From contig NZ_CP075379.1 in assembly GCF_023035875.1 (NCBI RefSeq), positions 1 to 64,000 of the forward strand: DNA of 64,000 nt, given 5' to 3'. Under the pieces are notes generated by a model. That model searched no databases. It was not told where the DNA came from and saw only the letters and a list, made by a program, of their open reading frames with translations. The DNA comes from Borrelia puertoricensis. Lineage in GTDB: Bacteria > Spirochaetota > Spirochaetia > Borreliales > Borreliaceae. Each line of letters starts with the position of its first letter. Position 1 is the stretch's first letter. Positions 39,989 through 49,375 of this stretch are shown piece by piece. The position numbers and the translations under genes are program-made.

Positions 39989-40831
39989 ATGAATAATGAA
40001 TTTAATATCAAAATAAATCAAGAAGAGTTTAATAGGCTTACCAAAATAATTTATAATAATTTTGGTATTAATCTGAACGACAAAAAAAAATTGTTAATTG
40101 AAAGTCGATTATCATCAACAATTAGAACAAAAAATTTGAGCAACTTTACAGAATACATTAATTACTTAGAAAAACAAAATAATCAAATATCTTTAATAGA
40201 ACTAGTGGATAAAATATCAACAAACCACACTTATTTTTTTAGAGAACCTAACCATTTTGAATTTCTTGAGAAAAAATTGTTACCCAAAATGCTTAAGCAA
40301 ATGGCTCAATCAAGAGAAGAAGAAATTAGAATATGGTCAGCTGGATGCTCAAGTGGAGAAGAAGCATACACAATTGCAATGATATTAAATGAATACATAA
40401 ACAACAACAAAATTCACTGCAAAGCAAAAATACTAGCAACAGATATTTCCATTACTGTTCTTAATGAAGCTAAAATGGGAATTTATTCTGAAGATCGGGT
40501 AAAGACACTCCCCAATCATCTAAAAAGCAAATATTTAAATAAGCTTACAAATGACAAATTTGAAGTCAAAGACATACTAAAAAAAATGATTCAATTTAAA
40601 AAATTGAATCTAATGAATGAAATTTTTCCATTCAAAAAAAAATTTAATTTAATCTTTTGTAGAAATGTAATGATTTATTTTGATGAAAAAACTAGAAATA
40701 AACTCGCTGAAAAATTCACTCAACATTTAAAAGATGACTCTTATTTGCTAATTGGTCATTCAGAAGCAATTAGAGACAGTAAAAATTTAAAGTACATCAT
40801 GCCAGCAACATATAAAAAATCAACTGAATAA
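39989..40831 (+). CDS. cheR: Chemotaxis protein methyltransferase CheR
   Basis: This 280-residue enzyme methylates glutamates of chemoreceptors using S-adenosylmethionine. The N-terminal helical domain (residues 8-75) precedes the SAM-binding motif IRIWSAGCSSGEEAYTIAM near 110-128, the NHTYFFREPNHFEFL segment near 72-86, and FCRNVMIYFDE near 222-232. The length is standard. It stands alone as a short plus-strand gene between minus-strand operons, away from other chemotaxis genes. Confidence 0.94.
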   Translation: MNNEFNIKINQEEFNRLTKIIYNNFGINLNDKKKLLIESRLSSTIRTKNLSNFTEYINYLEKQNNQISLIELVDKISTNHTYFFREPNHFEFLEKKLLPKMLKQMAQSREEEIRIWSAGCSSGEEAYTIAMILNEYINNNKIHCKAKILATDISITVLNEAKMGIYSEDRVKTLPNHLKSKYLNKLTNDKFEVKDILKKMIQFKKLNLMNEIFPFKKKFNLIFCRNVMIYFDEKTRNKLAEKFTQHLKDDSYLLIGHSEAIRDSKNLKYIMPATYKKSTE

Positions 40832-40873
40832 AACAAGTGAAAATTGTTTATTCATAACTTAAATCATATTTCT

Positions 40874-41545
40874 TTAAGTCAGATTTACTTTTTCTCCCAC
40901 TTTAACAAAATAAAGTAACTCACCTATCGTTGCAACATGATCCCCTACCCTTTCTAAAAAACTATTTAAAAATAATATATTTAAAAGATAATCTAAATTC
41001 TCTGGATTATTTTTCATCGCATCAATTACAATTGTTTTTTGCTTTGAAAATAATTTATCTATAATGTTATCATACTTTACTATTTTAAGTATTTTAACAA
41101 AATCTCCATCAAAATACGCATCAAAAATATTCGCAAGCATATCTTTTGCTGTGTCTGCCATCTCCCTTAAAGGCTTTTGATAAATATCAACCGAAGAAAA
41201 ATCAACTACATTAGATTCTAAAAGAAGTACAACCTTTACAATTTTAGTAGAATGATCCGCAATACGCTCAAGAGAACTAATTATTTTAATAATTGCCAAA
41301 ATCTCTCTAAGTTCAGTAGCAACAGGATGTTCAGTAGCAATTATTCGTCCACATAAATCCTCAATATCATATTGATAATCATCTATCATTTTCTCATCCT
41401 CATTGATAATTTTTTTAGCCAAATTTTTGTCTCTAGATTCCAAAGCTATTAACGAGTTTTCTATGATTTTAAGAACACACTCCTTCATATCCCAAAGATA
41501 ATCTTTAATAACTTCAAGTTGTTTAGTAAGCCTACGTCTAATCAT
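40874..41545 (-). CDS. phoU: PhoU-family phosphate-signalling protein
   Basis: This 223-residue all-helical protein has two PhoU repeats, each with the acidic metal motif (for example INEDEKMIDDYQYDIEDLCGRIIA near 47-70 and KYDNIIDKLF near 155). PhoU regulates phosphate uptake and signalling with PstSCAB, whose genes are not in this window. It is the last gene of the smc run and starts 12 bases after its neighbour. Confidence 0.9.
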   Translation of the reverse strand: MIRRRLTKQLEVIKDYLWDMKECVLKIIENSLIALESRDKNLAKKIINEDEKMIDDYQYDIEDLCGRIIATEHPVATELREILAIIKIISSLERIADHSTKIVKVVLLLESNVVDFSSVDIYQKPLREMADTAKDMLANIFDAYFDGDFVKILKIVKYDNIIDKLFSKQKTIVIDAMKNNPENLDYLLNILFLNSFLERVGDHVATIGELLYFVKVGEKVNLT

Positions 41546-41556
41546 ACCAAATTCTC

Positions 41557-42582
41557 CTAAAAAAACCGTTTTAAAAATAAAAATCTCAATTTAGAAAGCT
41601 CATAATAATTGCTAAAAGGATAGCTATCAATAACTCTCTTATAATAACTAAGAGACTTTATAAAATCTTTATACTTGCTCTCAGTCTCATATAGTTTGCC
41701 CAACAAATAGTTATATCTATCTGGAAACCTTGAATTTAAATACTTTGGATAGTATAGCAAACTTAAATTCAAAAAAAATTCATATTCGCCATTCATTAAC
41801 AAAAACTCAAGAACATCAAGATAAATATTCTCACTAAAATCAATATTATTTTCCACTAAGAATCTAACATCTCTTAATACATTTTCCACATTACTTAATT
41901 TAATTCCAAGATCAATCAGATTTAAAAAAATCTTATTAAAGTATACATCTCTTAAACTCAAGTAATTTAAGTAAGAATTCAGATAATCTCCACTCTTATA
42001 ATAAAGCTCGGCTTTTAATAAAGTATATTCATTATCATCAAAATCGTATTTATTAAGTAATGCAATTGACCCTTTATAGTCATTAATGTAAGATAAATTT
42101 AAAGCTCTCTTCATAATGTCTCTCAAGTTTAAATTATTATTACTCTTATCAGTTTTAATAACCTTATCTAAATTTAAATTATCTTCGGGATTCATTCCAT
42201 TCAACTTGGAAGATTCTTCCCCCTTAGCAATTTTCAAAATTACATTTTTAGTAAACTCCCTAGAATCCTTCACATTTTGATATTTAAAAGTCAACATAAT
42301 AATTCCAACATTCTTTGAAGTTTGAAAAGTAAACATAGCTCCATTTTGATAAGATTCTGCTAAAAGCCTAATGAAGGCATTATTTTTAACATTTTTAATA
42401 TAAATCCAAGTAGCATCTTTAAAAAAAAAATTAAATTTTGAATTAGTACTCACCAAAAATTCTTGCTTCTCACTACTAAAATCAAGCTCATAAGTACTAT
42501 ATCGATTTTCAAAAGCAAAAGAAGGTATAACATTAATAATAAAAAATAAAAAATTACAATAAATAAAACATTCTCTACTCAC
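41557..42582 (-). CDS. Hypothetical exported protein with TPR-like helices
   Basis: This 341-residue protein starts with a signal peptide (CFIYCNFLFFIINVIPSFAF). The next 90 residues are strand-rich. The second half has repeated helix pairs (LNLSYINDYKGSIALLNKYDF, LLKAELYYKSGDYLNSYLNYLS, GKLYETESKYKDFIKSLSYY) like degenerate tetratricopeptide repeats. This suggests a periplasmic scaffold, but the function is unknown. It starts with GTG overlapping the TGA of the preceding gene. Confidence 0.7.
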   Translation of the reverse strand: MSRECFIYCNFLFFIINVIPSFAFENRYSTYELDFSSEKQEFLVSTNSKFNFFFKDATWIYIKNVKNNAFIRLLAESYQNGAMFTFQTSKNVGIIMLTFKYQNVKDSREFTKNVILKIAKGEESSKLNGMNPEDNLNLDKVIKTDKSNNNLNLRDIMKRALNLSYINDYKGSIALLNKYDFDDNEYTLLKAELYYKSGDYLNSYLNYLSLRDVYFNKIFLNLIDLGIKLSNVENVLRDVRFLVENNIDFSENIYLDVLEFLLMNGEYEFFLNLSLLYYPKYLNSRFPDRYNYLLGKLYETESKYKDFIKSLSYYKRVIDSYPFSNYYELSKLRFLFLKRFF

Positions 42583-42965
42583 TTATAATTTTCCAAAATT
42601 TTATCAACTAATGATTCATTTTCTTTCTCTAAATCAATATTAAACAAATTATCCGACTTTACCCAAAGACTCTTAAGAAGTTCTTCACTAATTGACTGAT
42701 GAGGCATTACACTATCTCCTAACTTACCATCAGGAAGATTAGGCTTAGGAAAGAAAAAATCATCCATATTTAGACTAGAATTTAAATCAAAATAAAAATC
42801 TTCTATATTAAGTAATTTTAATTTTTGATTTAAATGTTCTTCTGTATTACTTCGAGTCTTTTCAATCATTTTATATGAATAAAAATAAGTAAGCAAAGAA
42901 ATAATAATCGATAAAAATATCAAAATTAAAAAATATTTTTGAAAACGAAATTTTTTCTCTCTCAT
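42579..42965 (-). CDS. Hypothetical single-pass membrane protein
   Basis: This 128-residue protein has a basic N-terminus, one membrane segment (about residues 10-32, KYFLILIFLSIIISLLTYFY) and an acidic tail with no recognised domain. It lies between smc (33 bases upstream) and the TPR-like gene, whose start overlaps its stop. It may be a small division or envelope protein. That is speculation from position only. Confidence 0.65.
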   Translation of the reverse strand: MREKKFRFQKYFLILIFLSIIISLLTYFYSYKMIEKTRSNTEEHLNQKLKLLNIEDFYFDLNSSLNMDDFFFPKPNLPDGKLGDSVMPHQSISEELLKSLWVKSDNLFNIDLEKENESLVDKILENYK

Positions 42966-42997
42966 AATAAATTCCCTAATTAATATACTTAATAAAA

Positions 42998-45451
42998 TTA
43001 TATATTAAATATTACACTTTCTCCATTATCACTAGTAACACCGATTAAATTTTTACTTCCTTGAGCAACATACATATTATGAGTTATTATAAACAATTGA
43101 ACTCTCTGACCAAGTTCCTTAAAAAGTACTGATAGCTTATTACTATTTTCAAAATCAAGAGAAGCATCTATTTCATCAAGAACACAAAATGAAGCAGGGG
43201 AATAATAATACAAAGCAAATAAAAATGCTATGCTAATTAAAGAATGTTCACCCCCAGAAAGCATTTTATTTCCCTTTGCTAATTTATCCTTAAAGTCTAT
43301 TTTGATTTCTATCTCACCTGAATCCTTACCATAAAAAAGACTCCCATTGCCCTTAAACATTCGATGAAAAAAATAAATAAAATGATTATTAATTTCATTA
43401 AAAGCATCATTAAATCTTTTATCAATTTCCCTTTTTATTTTTTTTCTCAGCTTATTTAAAGATTCCTTAGTCGAATTTAAATCATCTATTTGTAAATTTA
43501 TTCTCTCAACCTTTTCTTTTATCTCATTATATTCTCTCTCAACATTAAAAAAAATATAATTATTATGTTCAATCATATTAATTTCTTTTTGTAAAGCATC
43601 TATTTTGGCCATATCTTCTGTAAATTCAAATTTTTCTAAATTATTATTAACAAGATTAAAATCTTTTATCTCATCTGCAATATCTAAACTAGAATTAAAT
43701 AAAATGTCATATTCTGCCTGTTTTTTCATATATTCATAATAAGACGAATTTTTAAAAGCATCTAATAAATTTAAAGAATTAATCTCATTACTAGGAACTA
43801 ATTCACTACCCTTAGCTTCACTTAAAAATTTATCCAAATTAACATTAATATCACTTCTCTCCAAACTTAATTCATCTAATTTTAAGTTCAAATTATTAAG
43901 TCTTTCTCTAAGTTCATCCCTAGTTTCAAATAAAAATCTTAAATTACTATCTATCAACTTAATCTCATCTTCATTCTTAAGCCTAGAAAGCTCTGTATAC
44001 TCAATTTCTCCTAATATCTCGTTTAATTTTGCCGTTTTATTCGACACAAGCCCCTCAATAGTAGTGATTTCCTTTGCAAGACTAGTCTTTGAATTATTTT
44101 TTGAAAGCAAAAATTTCCTTAAATCAACATTTTGCTCAAAGATAGGTTCAATTTTTTCCTTTAATAAATTTAAAAGCTTATCTTCTTTGACTATATACTT
44201 AAGTAAATTTTCCCTAATCTCTTTAATATATTTTATACTTAAAGTATCCTCAAAGGATTTTAAAGCATTCAAAATGTTTTTCTTTAGCAGTTCAAATTCT
44301 TCTATGTTACTCTCCTTAGAAATTGATAAAACTAAATCAACAAGTTCAAAAAAACTCCTAGTATACCTATTTATTTCATCAGTAACAGCAAAAAAATCTT
44401 TCTTCTTAGATTGAAGTGAATTATTTAAATTCATTAATTCTTCATTTATGCCAACCTTTACCGATTCAATTTGCACTTTATTGCTCATAAAAATATCTGT
44501 TAAGTTCATTTTTCCTTTTCTGTCATGTTCTAATTTTTGAATCTTGATCTCTATTTCAAGCAATTTGGATTTTAAAGTTTCAATTTCTTTCTTTATTACC
44601 TCAATGTTCTTAATAACATTTTTTTCTCTAAAAGAATAAAATTCTAACTTTTCCTTAACACTTTCAATAGAAAAGCTATTTAAAGATAAAATTTTATCTA
44701 TATCCTTAATATCCAGTTTGTTCTTAAGTTCATTTAACTCAAAATTAATATTAAAGAGTTTTTTTAATCTTAAATTCTTCTCCAATATCTCTAAATCTGT
44801 CTTTAATTTTTGATACTTACCCTTAAGAAAAAAATCATTTTTGATCTTTTCATATTTTTCATTCAACTCATCTCTTAAAGTCCAAAGAGAATTCAAATTC
44901 TCTTTGGACTTTTCCAACTTCTTATATGCCTGTTCTTCTTCAACTCTAAGTATATCTATTCCACTCGCCTCTTCTATTAAAGATTTCAAATTAATATTTC
45001 CACTGGAAGAAATTTTCTCAATTCTACCTTGATTAATAAACATATAAGGTGAATTCTTTAGCCTTAACTTATTGATAAGACTTTCATAACTTTTAAGATT
45101 TAAAGTATCATTATTCAAAAAATATTCACTTGTACCATCTTTATAAAGCCTTCTTCTAATGTAAAACCTATCTCTAAAATCACTCACAGATAAATCTTCA
45201 TTATTAAAAAAAAGAGTTACTTCAGCAAAATTAGATTCTCCAGACTTAGCAGCAGAAATCAAATCTGTTATATATTTAACTCTTAAAACACTTAAATTAT
45301 CTTCCCCTATACAAAAACGAATTGCATCTAACAAATTACTTTTTCCACAACCATTAGGCCCAACAATAAAATTTAAACTACTATTTAATTTCAATTCCTG
45401 CATCTTAACAAAAGATTTAAAACCTAAAAGTCCTATTTTTTCTAAAAACAA
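42998..45451 (-). CDS. smc: Short SMC-family chromosome-segregation ATPase (P115-like)
   Basis: This protein of about 817 residues is much shorter than usual SMC (about 1150). The N-terminal ATPase half shows FLEKIGLLGFKSF and Walker A VGPNGCGKSN near 30-39. The C-terminal half has the signature LSGGEHSL and Walker B FCVLDEIDASLD. Both coiled-coil arms are short, and I see no clear canonical hinge with its glycines. The start is TTG (complement of 45449-45451), five bases after GGAG, which also gives the family-typical first residues. It is transcribed with phoU and two unknown genes. Confidence 0.88.
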   Translation of the reverse strand: MFLEKIGLLGFKSFVKMQELKLNSSLNFIVGPNGCGKSNLLDAIRFCIGEDNLSVLRVKYITDLISAAKSGESNFAEVTLFFNNEDLSVSDFRDRFYIRRRLYKDGTSEYFLNNDTLNLKSYESLINKLRLKNSPYMFINQGRIEKISSSGNINLKSLIEEASGIDILRVEEEQAYKKLEKSKENLNSLWTLRDELNEKYEKIKNDFFLKGKYQKLKTDLEILEKNLRLKKLFNINFELNELKNKLDIKDIDKILSLNSFSIESVKEKLEFYSFREKNVIKNIEVIKKEIETLKSKLLEIEIKIQKLEHDRKGKMNLTDIFMSNKVQIESVKVGINEELMNLNNSLQSKKKDFFAVTDEINRYTRSFFELVDLVLSISKESNIEEFELLKKNILNALKSFEDTLSIKYIKEIRENLLKYIVKEDKLLNLLKEKIEPIFEQNVDLRKFLLSKNNSKTSLAKEITTIEGLVSNKTAKLNEILGEIEYTELSRLKNEDEIKLIDSNLRFLFETRDELRERLNNLNLKLDELSLERSDINVNLDKFLSEAKGSELVPSNEINSLNLLDAFKNSSYYEYMKKQAEYDILFNSSLDIADEIKDFNLVNNNLEKFEFTEDMAKIDALQKEINMIEHNNYIFFNVEREYNEIKEKVERINLQIDDLNSTKESLNKLRKKIKREIDKRFNDAFNEINNHFIYFFHRMFKGNGSLFYGKDSGEIEIKIDFKDKLAKGNKMLSGGEHSLISIAFLFALYYYSPASFCVLDEIDASLDFENSNKLSVLFKELGQRVQLFIITHNMYVAQGSKNLIGVTSDNGESVIFNI

Positions 45452-45506
45452 AGCCACTCCCAATTAAATTATAAATAAAATTAATTTACTAAGAATAATT
45501 TCATAT

Positions 45507-45512
45507 TATAAT
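45507..45512 (+). promoter_or_regulatory. -10 box of rnhB, predicted leaderless
   Basis: TATAAT at 45507-45512 ends eight bases before the rnhB ATG at 45521, so transcription should start at or next to the start codon. A weak TTTACT lies 16 bases upstream (45485-45490). There is no Shine-Dalgarno sequence. Confidence 0.5.
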
Positions 45513-45520
45513 CAATAGTG

Positions 45521-46066
45521 ATGATTTGTGGAATTGATGAAGTTGGACGAGGCTGTATCTTTGGACCTGTTTTAAGTGCAGCTGTTATTTTTAAAGGAAA
45601 TCCCAAATTTTTAAATGAACTAGATGATTCAAAAAAACTTAATAAAGCAAAAAGAGAATACTTATCATCATTAATACTCGAAAATTCATATTATGCATTT
45701 GCAGAAGTACCTAATAAAATTATTGATAAAATCAATATTCATCATGCTTCGCTCCTTGCAATGCAAATTGCATATGAAAAATTAAATATAGACTGTGATT
45801 TAGTACTTGTAGACGGAAAATTTACTCCAAAAATAAAAGCTAAAAAAATCCAAGCAATTATTAAAGGAGATTCCATAATTAATGAGATAAAAGCAGCATC
45901 AATCATTGCAAAAGTACAAAGAGACAAATTGATGGATGAATACGATAGAATTTATCCTTTGTATGCACTTAAAAAAAACAAAGGATATCCAACAAAAGAA
46001 CATAAAGATGCAATAAAAAAATATGGAATTTTAAGGCTTCACAGAAGAAGCTTTCAACTCATTTAA
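45521..46066 (+). CDS. rnhB: Ribonuclease HII
   Basis: This 181-residue endonuclease removes RNA from RNA-DNA hybrids and single ribonucleotides from DNA. It begins MICGIDEVGRGCIFGP with the catalytic Asp and Glu, and has LVLVDGK near 95, AASIIAKVQRDKLMDEYD near 129 and the C-terminal GYPTKEHKDAIKKYG with LHRRSFQ. I prefer the ATG at 45521 over an adjacent upstream GTG. It converges with bpuR, eight bases apart. Confidence 0.94.
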   Translation: MICGIDEVGRGCIFGPVLSAAVIFKGNPKFLNELDDSKKLNKAKREYLSSLILENSYYAFAEVPNKIIDKINIHHASLLAMQIAYEKLNIDCDLVLVDGKFTPKIKAKKIQAIIKGDSIINEIKAASIIAKVQRDKLMDEYDRIYPLYALKKNKGYPTKEHKDAIKKYGILRLHRRSFQLI

Positions 46067-46074
46067 ATAAAATT

Positions 46075-46437
46075 TTAGTTATTATCATCTCTAAATTTGT
46101 CTGAAAAACGATAATTCCTGTCAAAACTAAGATTGCCGTTTTTACTCCTTTCTTTGTGTCGATCAAAATCATTATGATATTCCCCTCTTGTAACCGAATT
46201 CTTAGAAATTTTTTTCTTAACCACAGAAATAGCTCTTAATAAATTTGACTCAAATTCTTCAATATTTTCTTCATAAACAAAAACTGAATGTCTCTCAAAA
46301 TCTCCATTAACATTTCTCTTACTCTCTACAATATTCAAAAAATAATCGCCCTTTCTATTTTCTTTGACATTAAAAAAATAAGTTCTATCAGAATTTGTAA
46401 ATAACTTATCAGAATATACTTCCCCTCTCTCGCCCAT
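46075..46437 (-). CDS. bpuR: PUR-domain nucleic-acid-binding protein BpuR
   Basis: This 120-residue protein has a single PUR domain ([39 protein letters not shown], given as segments GEVYSDKLF and [10 protein letters not shown]), which binds RNA and single-stranded DNA. In B. burgdorferi BpuR (BB_0047) controls its own and other genes. The start is the ATG at 46435-46437, set by a perfect GGAGGA six bases upstream. A longer reading from a GTG four codons earlier would start inside that ribosome site and is rejected. The C-terminal third is basic and likely flexible. Confidence 0.88.
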   Translation of the reverse strand: MGERGEVYSDKLFTNSDRTYFFNVKENRKGDYFLNIVESKRNVNGDFERHSVFVYEENIEEFESNLLRAISVVKKKISKNSVTRGEYHNDFDRHKERSKNGNLSFDRNYRFSDKFRDDNN

Positions 46438-46546
46438 TAAGTCCTCCACACAAAAAGTCTTTATATTATATCAACCCACACAAAAGTTAAGATAATTGTA
46501 CTTACTAAACAAAAAAAATACTAGCCAAAATTAATAATAAAATCAA

Positions 46547-46574
46547 TTGACATAAAGTACAATTTTTTTATAAA
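46547..46574 (+). promoter_or_regulatory. Promoter of tRNA-Gly
   Basis: A consensus TTGACA (46547-46552) and TATAAA (46569-46574) are 16 bases apart, placing the transcript start about ten bases before the mature tRNA. This is among the most consensus-like promoters in the window. Confidence 0.75.
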
Positions 46575-46592
46575 ATCAACTCTGTTCTTTAT

Positions 46593-46665
46593 GCGTCCTT
46601 CGTATAATGGTTAATTACCTTAGCCTTCCAAGCTAATGATGTCGGTTCAATTCCGATAGGACGCT
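46593..46665 (+). tRNA. tRNA-Gly (anticodon TCC)
   Basis: The acceptor stem GCGTCCT pairs perfectly with AGGACGC, with T as the discriminator base. The anticodon loop CTTCCAA gives anticodon TCC, and the T loop GGTTCAATTCC is present. The 73-base gene does not encode the CCA end. It is followed by the convergent tmRNA gene about 48 bases away. Confidence 0.95.
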
Positions 46666-46713
46666 TTTCAAATAATACCTTAAATAAGTGTGTATCCTAA
46701 TGCATGACAATAT

Positions 46714-47074
46714 TGGAGATGGCGGGAATTGAACCCGCGTCCTAAAAATAATATCATAAATATCTACAAGCTTAGCTAGTGTTTAAAAAAAGTAACAAGG
46801 TTTGGGAAAACTAGCAAACCGCCAAATTACTCCCAAGTTTAAAAGTCCCTAAAAATCAACTTGAAATATTTTTAAGCAAGCCTTGATGTCTTAAAAGAGT
46901 ATAAGCTGAACCTCAAAGCAAAATCCAACAGAACTCTCTGCTAATTTAAGCAGCCATTACAAGATTTGAACTTGTAAAGTCATTATTTTTTGCATTTATT
47001 AAAGAAGTTTTAAGAGATTCCCTCTGCTTGCAATTTATGCTACTAAAGTTTTTAGTCAAATCCAAAACATCCCC
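46714..47074 (-). ncRNA. ssrA: Transfer-messenger RNA (tmRNA)
   Basis: The ends form a tRNA-like acceptor stem: 5' GGGGATG pairs with 3' CATCTCC (one G-U) plus A discriminator, with no encoded CCA. A T arm, GGGTTCAATTCCC, precedes the 3' end. The internal tag frame (complement of 46946-46993) encodes AKNNDFTSSNLVMAA followed by TAA, close to the B. burgdorferi tag. Length is about 361 bases. It rescues ribosomes stalled on broken mRNA together with SmpB (31030). On the minus strand TTGCCT and TATACT, 18 bases apart, lie about 20 bases upstream of the mature end as a likely promoter. Confidence 0.96.
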
Positions 47075-47230
47075 TGATCATAATTTAAAGAAAAAGTATA
47101 ACATAAATGCACCTAAAAAGGCAAAACAATACAATTTGCAAAACAACATCTAAAAGCTTATAATGGTCCTAATATATTTAAACAATATTATTAATAAAAA
47201 ATAAAATAATCAATGATGAAAGGAGTCCTT

Positions 47231-47917
47231 TTGAATAATGAAATTTTATGGTTCATTATGCTAATCTGTATTTATTCAGTTCTAATTATTATATACAAAC
47301 TTTTTGGAAAAAAGGGATTGTTCGCATGGGTAACATCATCTGTCATTATCGCAAATATTCAAGTTTTAAAGCAAATCTCAATATTTGGATTTAATGCTAC
47401 ACTTGGTAATATTATTTATGCTTCATCATATGTTGCAACAGATATTTTATCAGAATTTTATGGTCGAAAAACTTCAAAAAAAGCAGTTTATATTGGATTT
47501 ATAAGCTTCATAGCTTTTGCATTCATGACAAATATTCAACTTTATTTTTCAACAAGTAGTTCCGATATATATTTAAAAAACCTAGAAAGCATTTTTTCTT
47601 CAATTCCAATTCTATTAACTGCATCAATTATCGCATATATCATATCTCAACTAAATGACATATACCTATACCAATTTATTAAAGATAAATTCCCAAAATT
47701 CTTATTTATAAGAAGCAACGGCTCAACATTAGTAAGCGAGCTAATAGATACAATAATCTTTATAAGTATTGTAACATATTTTAATATATTTCCAAAAGAA
47801 GCTTATTTAGATATAGTAATCTCCACATATTTCATTAAAGGATTTGCAGGCATACTAGGAACTCCTTTCATTTACATTGCAAAAAGTGTATATCAAAACA
47901 AAAAAAATTCAATATAA
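47231..47917 (+). CDS. VUT/YhhQ-family transporter, likely queuosine precursor importer
   Basis: This 228-residue inner-membrane protein has about six hydrophobic segments. Family features are ASSYVATDILSEFYGRKTSKKAV near 65-85 and the C-terminal SNGSTLVSELIDTIIF near 165-180. The VUT family (YhhQ) imports queuosine precursors such as preQ0 or preQ1. QueA at 20563 makes this biologically consistent. I choose the TTG at 47231, because AAAGGAG lies five bases before it and overlaps the two upstream ATG codons. A diverged copy follows at 47969. Confidence 0.8.
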   Translation: MNNEILWFIMLICIYSVLIIIYKLFGKKGLFAWVTSSVIIANIQVLKQISIFGFNATLGNIIYASSYVATDILSEFYGRKTSKKAVYIGFISFIAFAFMTNIQLYFSTSSSDIYLKNLESIFSSIPILLTASIIAYIISQLNDIYLYQFIKDKFPKFLFIRSNGSTLVSELIDTIIFISIVTYFNIFPKEAYLDIVISTYFIKGFAGILGTPFIYIAKSVYQNKKNSI

Positions 47918-47955
47918 CAGCAATATCCCTCTAACTATTGCCTACCAATCTATGC

Positions 47956-47961
47956 TATAAT
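47956..47961 (+). promoter_or_regulatory. Extended -10 promoter, predicted leaderless
   Basis: TGCTATAAT (TG at 47953-47954, TATAAT at 47956-47961) is an extended -10 element. The ATG at 47969 begins seven bases after it, so the transcript of the second VUT-like gene is probably leaderless. Confidence 0.5.
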
Positions 47962-47968
47962 TAATGAT

Positions 47969-48652
47969 ATGATGGACATGATTTTATGGACAACCTTACT
48001 AGCATTTGTATACCTACAATTAATATTATTATACTATCTATTCGGAAAATCGGGTCTTTTTTGCTTTAACAGCATTATGACAATACTTTCAAATCTCATT
48101 ATACTTAAAAAAATATTTATATTCGAACAGCAAATAAGCCTAGCAGGAATAATATTCCTCTCAATTCTCTGCTCATTAAACCTGATTACAGAAAAATACA
48201 ATGATAAATTAGCAATAGAGTCAATAACATTAAACATGTTTATACATATAACTTTTGTAACAATGATTTATTTTACATTATATTTTCAACAAAATGAATT
48301 TGATACTTCTAATATACATTTAAAAGTATTGTTTAACAATGCTTCCTATACTGCAATAATTTTCACTGGAACATACATTATATTTTTATGTAATTATATT
48401 AACATAAAAATATACTCTACATTACAAAATAACAACATAAGCAATAAACTTATAAATCATAATTTGTCAAGATTATGTTCCTCATGTATAGCTTATATAT
48501 TAGCTAACATCTCAATGCATGTGATAGCACAATTATATCCTGGCAATAATATCAATATGGTAGAAAGCTCATGGATTTTTACTATCACAATCATGATAAT
48601 TGATACTTTTATCTATTATTTCTTAAATACTTTGAAAGTTAGAAAAGCTTAA
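47969..48652 (+). CDS. Diverged VUT/YhhQ-like membrane protein
   Basis: This 227-residue membrane protein has six hydrophobic segments and is similar in layout to the preceding transporter (LLYYLFGKSGLFCFNSIMTILSNLIILKKIFIF, given as segments YLFGKSGLF and SNLIILKKIFIF). The first family motif is altered to SLNLITEKYNDKLAIES, and the C-terminal SELIDTIIF motif is not preserved. It therefore probably arose by duplication and may have a different substrate or be degenerating. It lacks a Shine-Dalgarno and overlaps the convergent methyltransferase gene by 14 bases. Confidence 0.65.
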   Translation: MMDMILWTTLLAFVYLQLILLYYLFGKSGLFCFNSIMTILSNLIILKKIFIFEQQISLAGIIFLSILCSLNLITEKYNDKLAIESITLNMFIHITFVTMIYFTLYFQQNEFDTSNIHLKVLFNNASYTAIIFTGTYIIFLCNYINIKIYSTLQNNNISNKLINHNLSRLCSSCIAYILANISMHVIAQLYPGNNINMVESSWIFTITIMIIDTFIYYFLNTLKVRKA

Positions 48653-49295
48653 GTTTTTCAATAGTTTGATACTTTTTTACAATTTTTCTATAATAATCAA
48701 GTTTTAAAACCAATTTTTCATCTTCATTCAACAAATATTCAATAGAACTTTTTCTTAAACGACTAATCAATGAATAAAAGACTATTGAAACGGCTACAGA
48801 AAGATTATAACTTTGAGTAAACCCATACATTGGAATTTTTAAATGCAAATCAGCATTTTCTAAAACTGTATTACTAAGTCCTGTTAATTCTGTTCCAAAA
48901 AATATTGCCATTTTAGAATCAATTGGAAAATCCTCAAGAAATATAGCTTTATTATCTAACGATGTAGCTACTATTTTATATCCATTATCCTTAAGATTAT
49001 CAAATGCAGATCTAACACATTTATATTTAATTATATCTATCCATTTTGAAGCTCCAAGAACAATACCTGGATTTAAAGTATATTTATTACTGGTCTCAAT
49101 AATATGAATATTACTAAGTCCCAGAATTTCAATCGTACGCATCGTCGCACTTGCATTTTGAGGCTGAAAAATATCTTCAAGTACAAGTGTCAAATAATTT
49201 GTGCGATTAATTAACACTTCATCTATTCTCTCTCGCCTTCTTTGCGTGATAAATTCAGACAAAATTTCTATTCTCTTCAAGATATCATTACTCAC
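48639..49295 (-). CDS. TrmH/SpoU-family RNA 2'-O-methyltransferase
   Basis: This 218-residue enzyme of the SPOUT class methylates ribose in tRNA or rRNA. Motif 1 is [21 protein letters not shown] near 36-56, motif 2 [18 protein letters not shown] near 128-145 and motif 3 [19 protein letters not shown] near 149-167. It most resembles TrmH (Gm18 of tRNA). The start is taken at GTG (complement of 49293-49295), because the upstream reading is hydrophobic and overlaps the promoter. A TATAAA lies about ten bases before it. It converges with the second VUT-like gene. Confidence 0.87.
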   Translation of the reverse strand: MSNDILKRIEILSEFITQRRRERIDEVLINRTNYLTLVLEDIFQPQNASATMRTIEILGLSNIHIIETSNKYTLNPGIVLGASKWIDIIKYKCVRSAFDNLKDNGYKIVATSLDNKAIFLEDFPIDSKMAIFFGTELTGLSNTVLENADLHLKIPMYGFTQSYNLSVAVSIVFYSLISRLRKSSIEYLLNEDEKLVLKLDYYRKIVKKYQTIEKLKLF

Positions 49296-49362
49296 AAAAT
49301 ACAATTTTATATAAAAAAATAATAAAATCCAATTCAAATGTTAAAAAACAATTTATTTTTTA

Positions 49363-49368
49363 TATAAT
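49363..49368 (+). promoter_or_regulatory. -10 box of ung, predicted leaderless
   Basis: TATAAT at 49363-49368 ends seven bases before the GTG start of ung, so transcription should begin at the start codon. There is no Shine-Dalgarno with usable spacing. Confidence 0.5.
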
Positions 49369-49375
49369 TATAAGA

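Noticed and set aside
40831..40860. Short hairpin after cheR
   Set aside because: Only six base pairs (AAACAA/TTGTTT), which is expected by chance in such AT-rich DNA.
46438..46449. GTG start four codons upstream in bpuR
   Set aside because: It would lie on the GGAGGA ribosome site of the ATG start.
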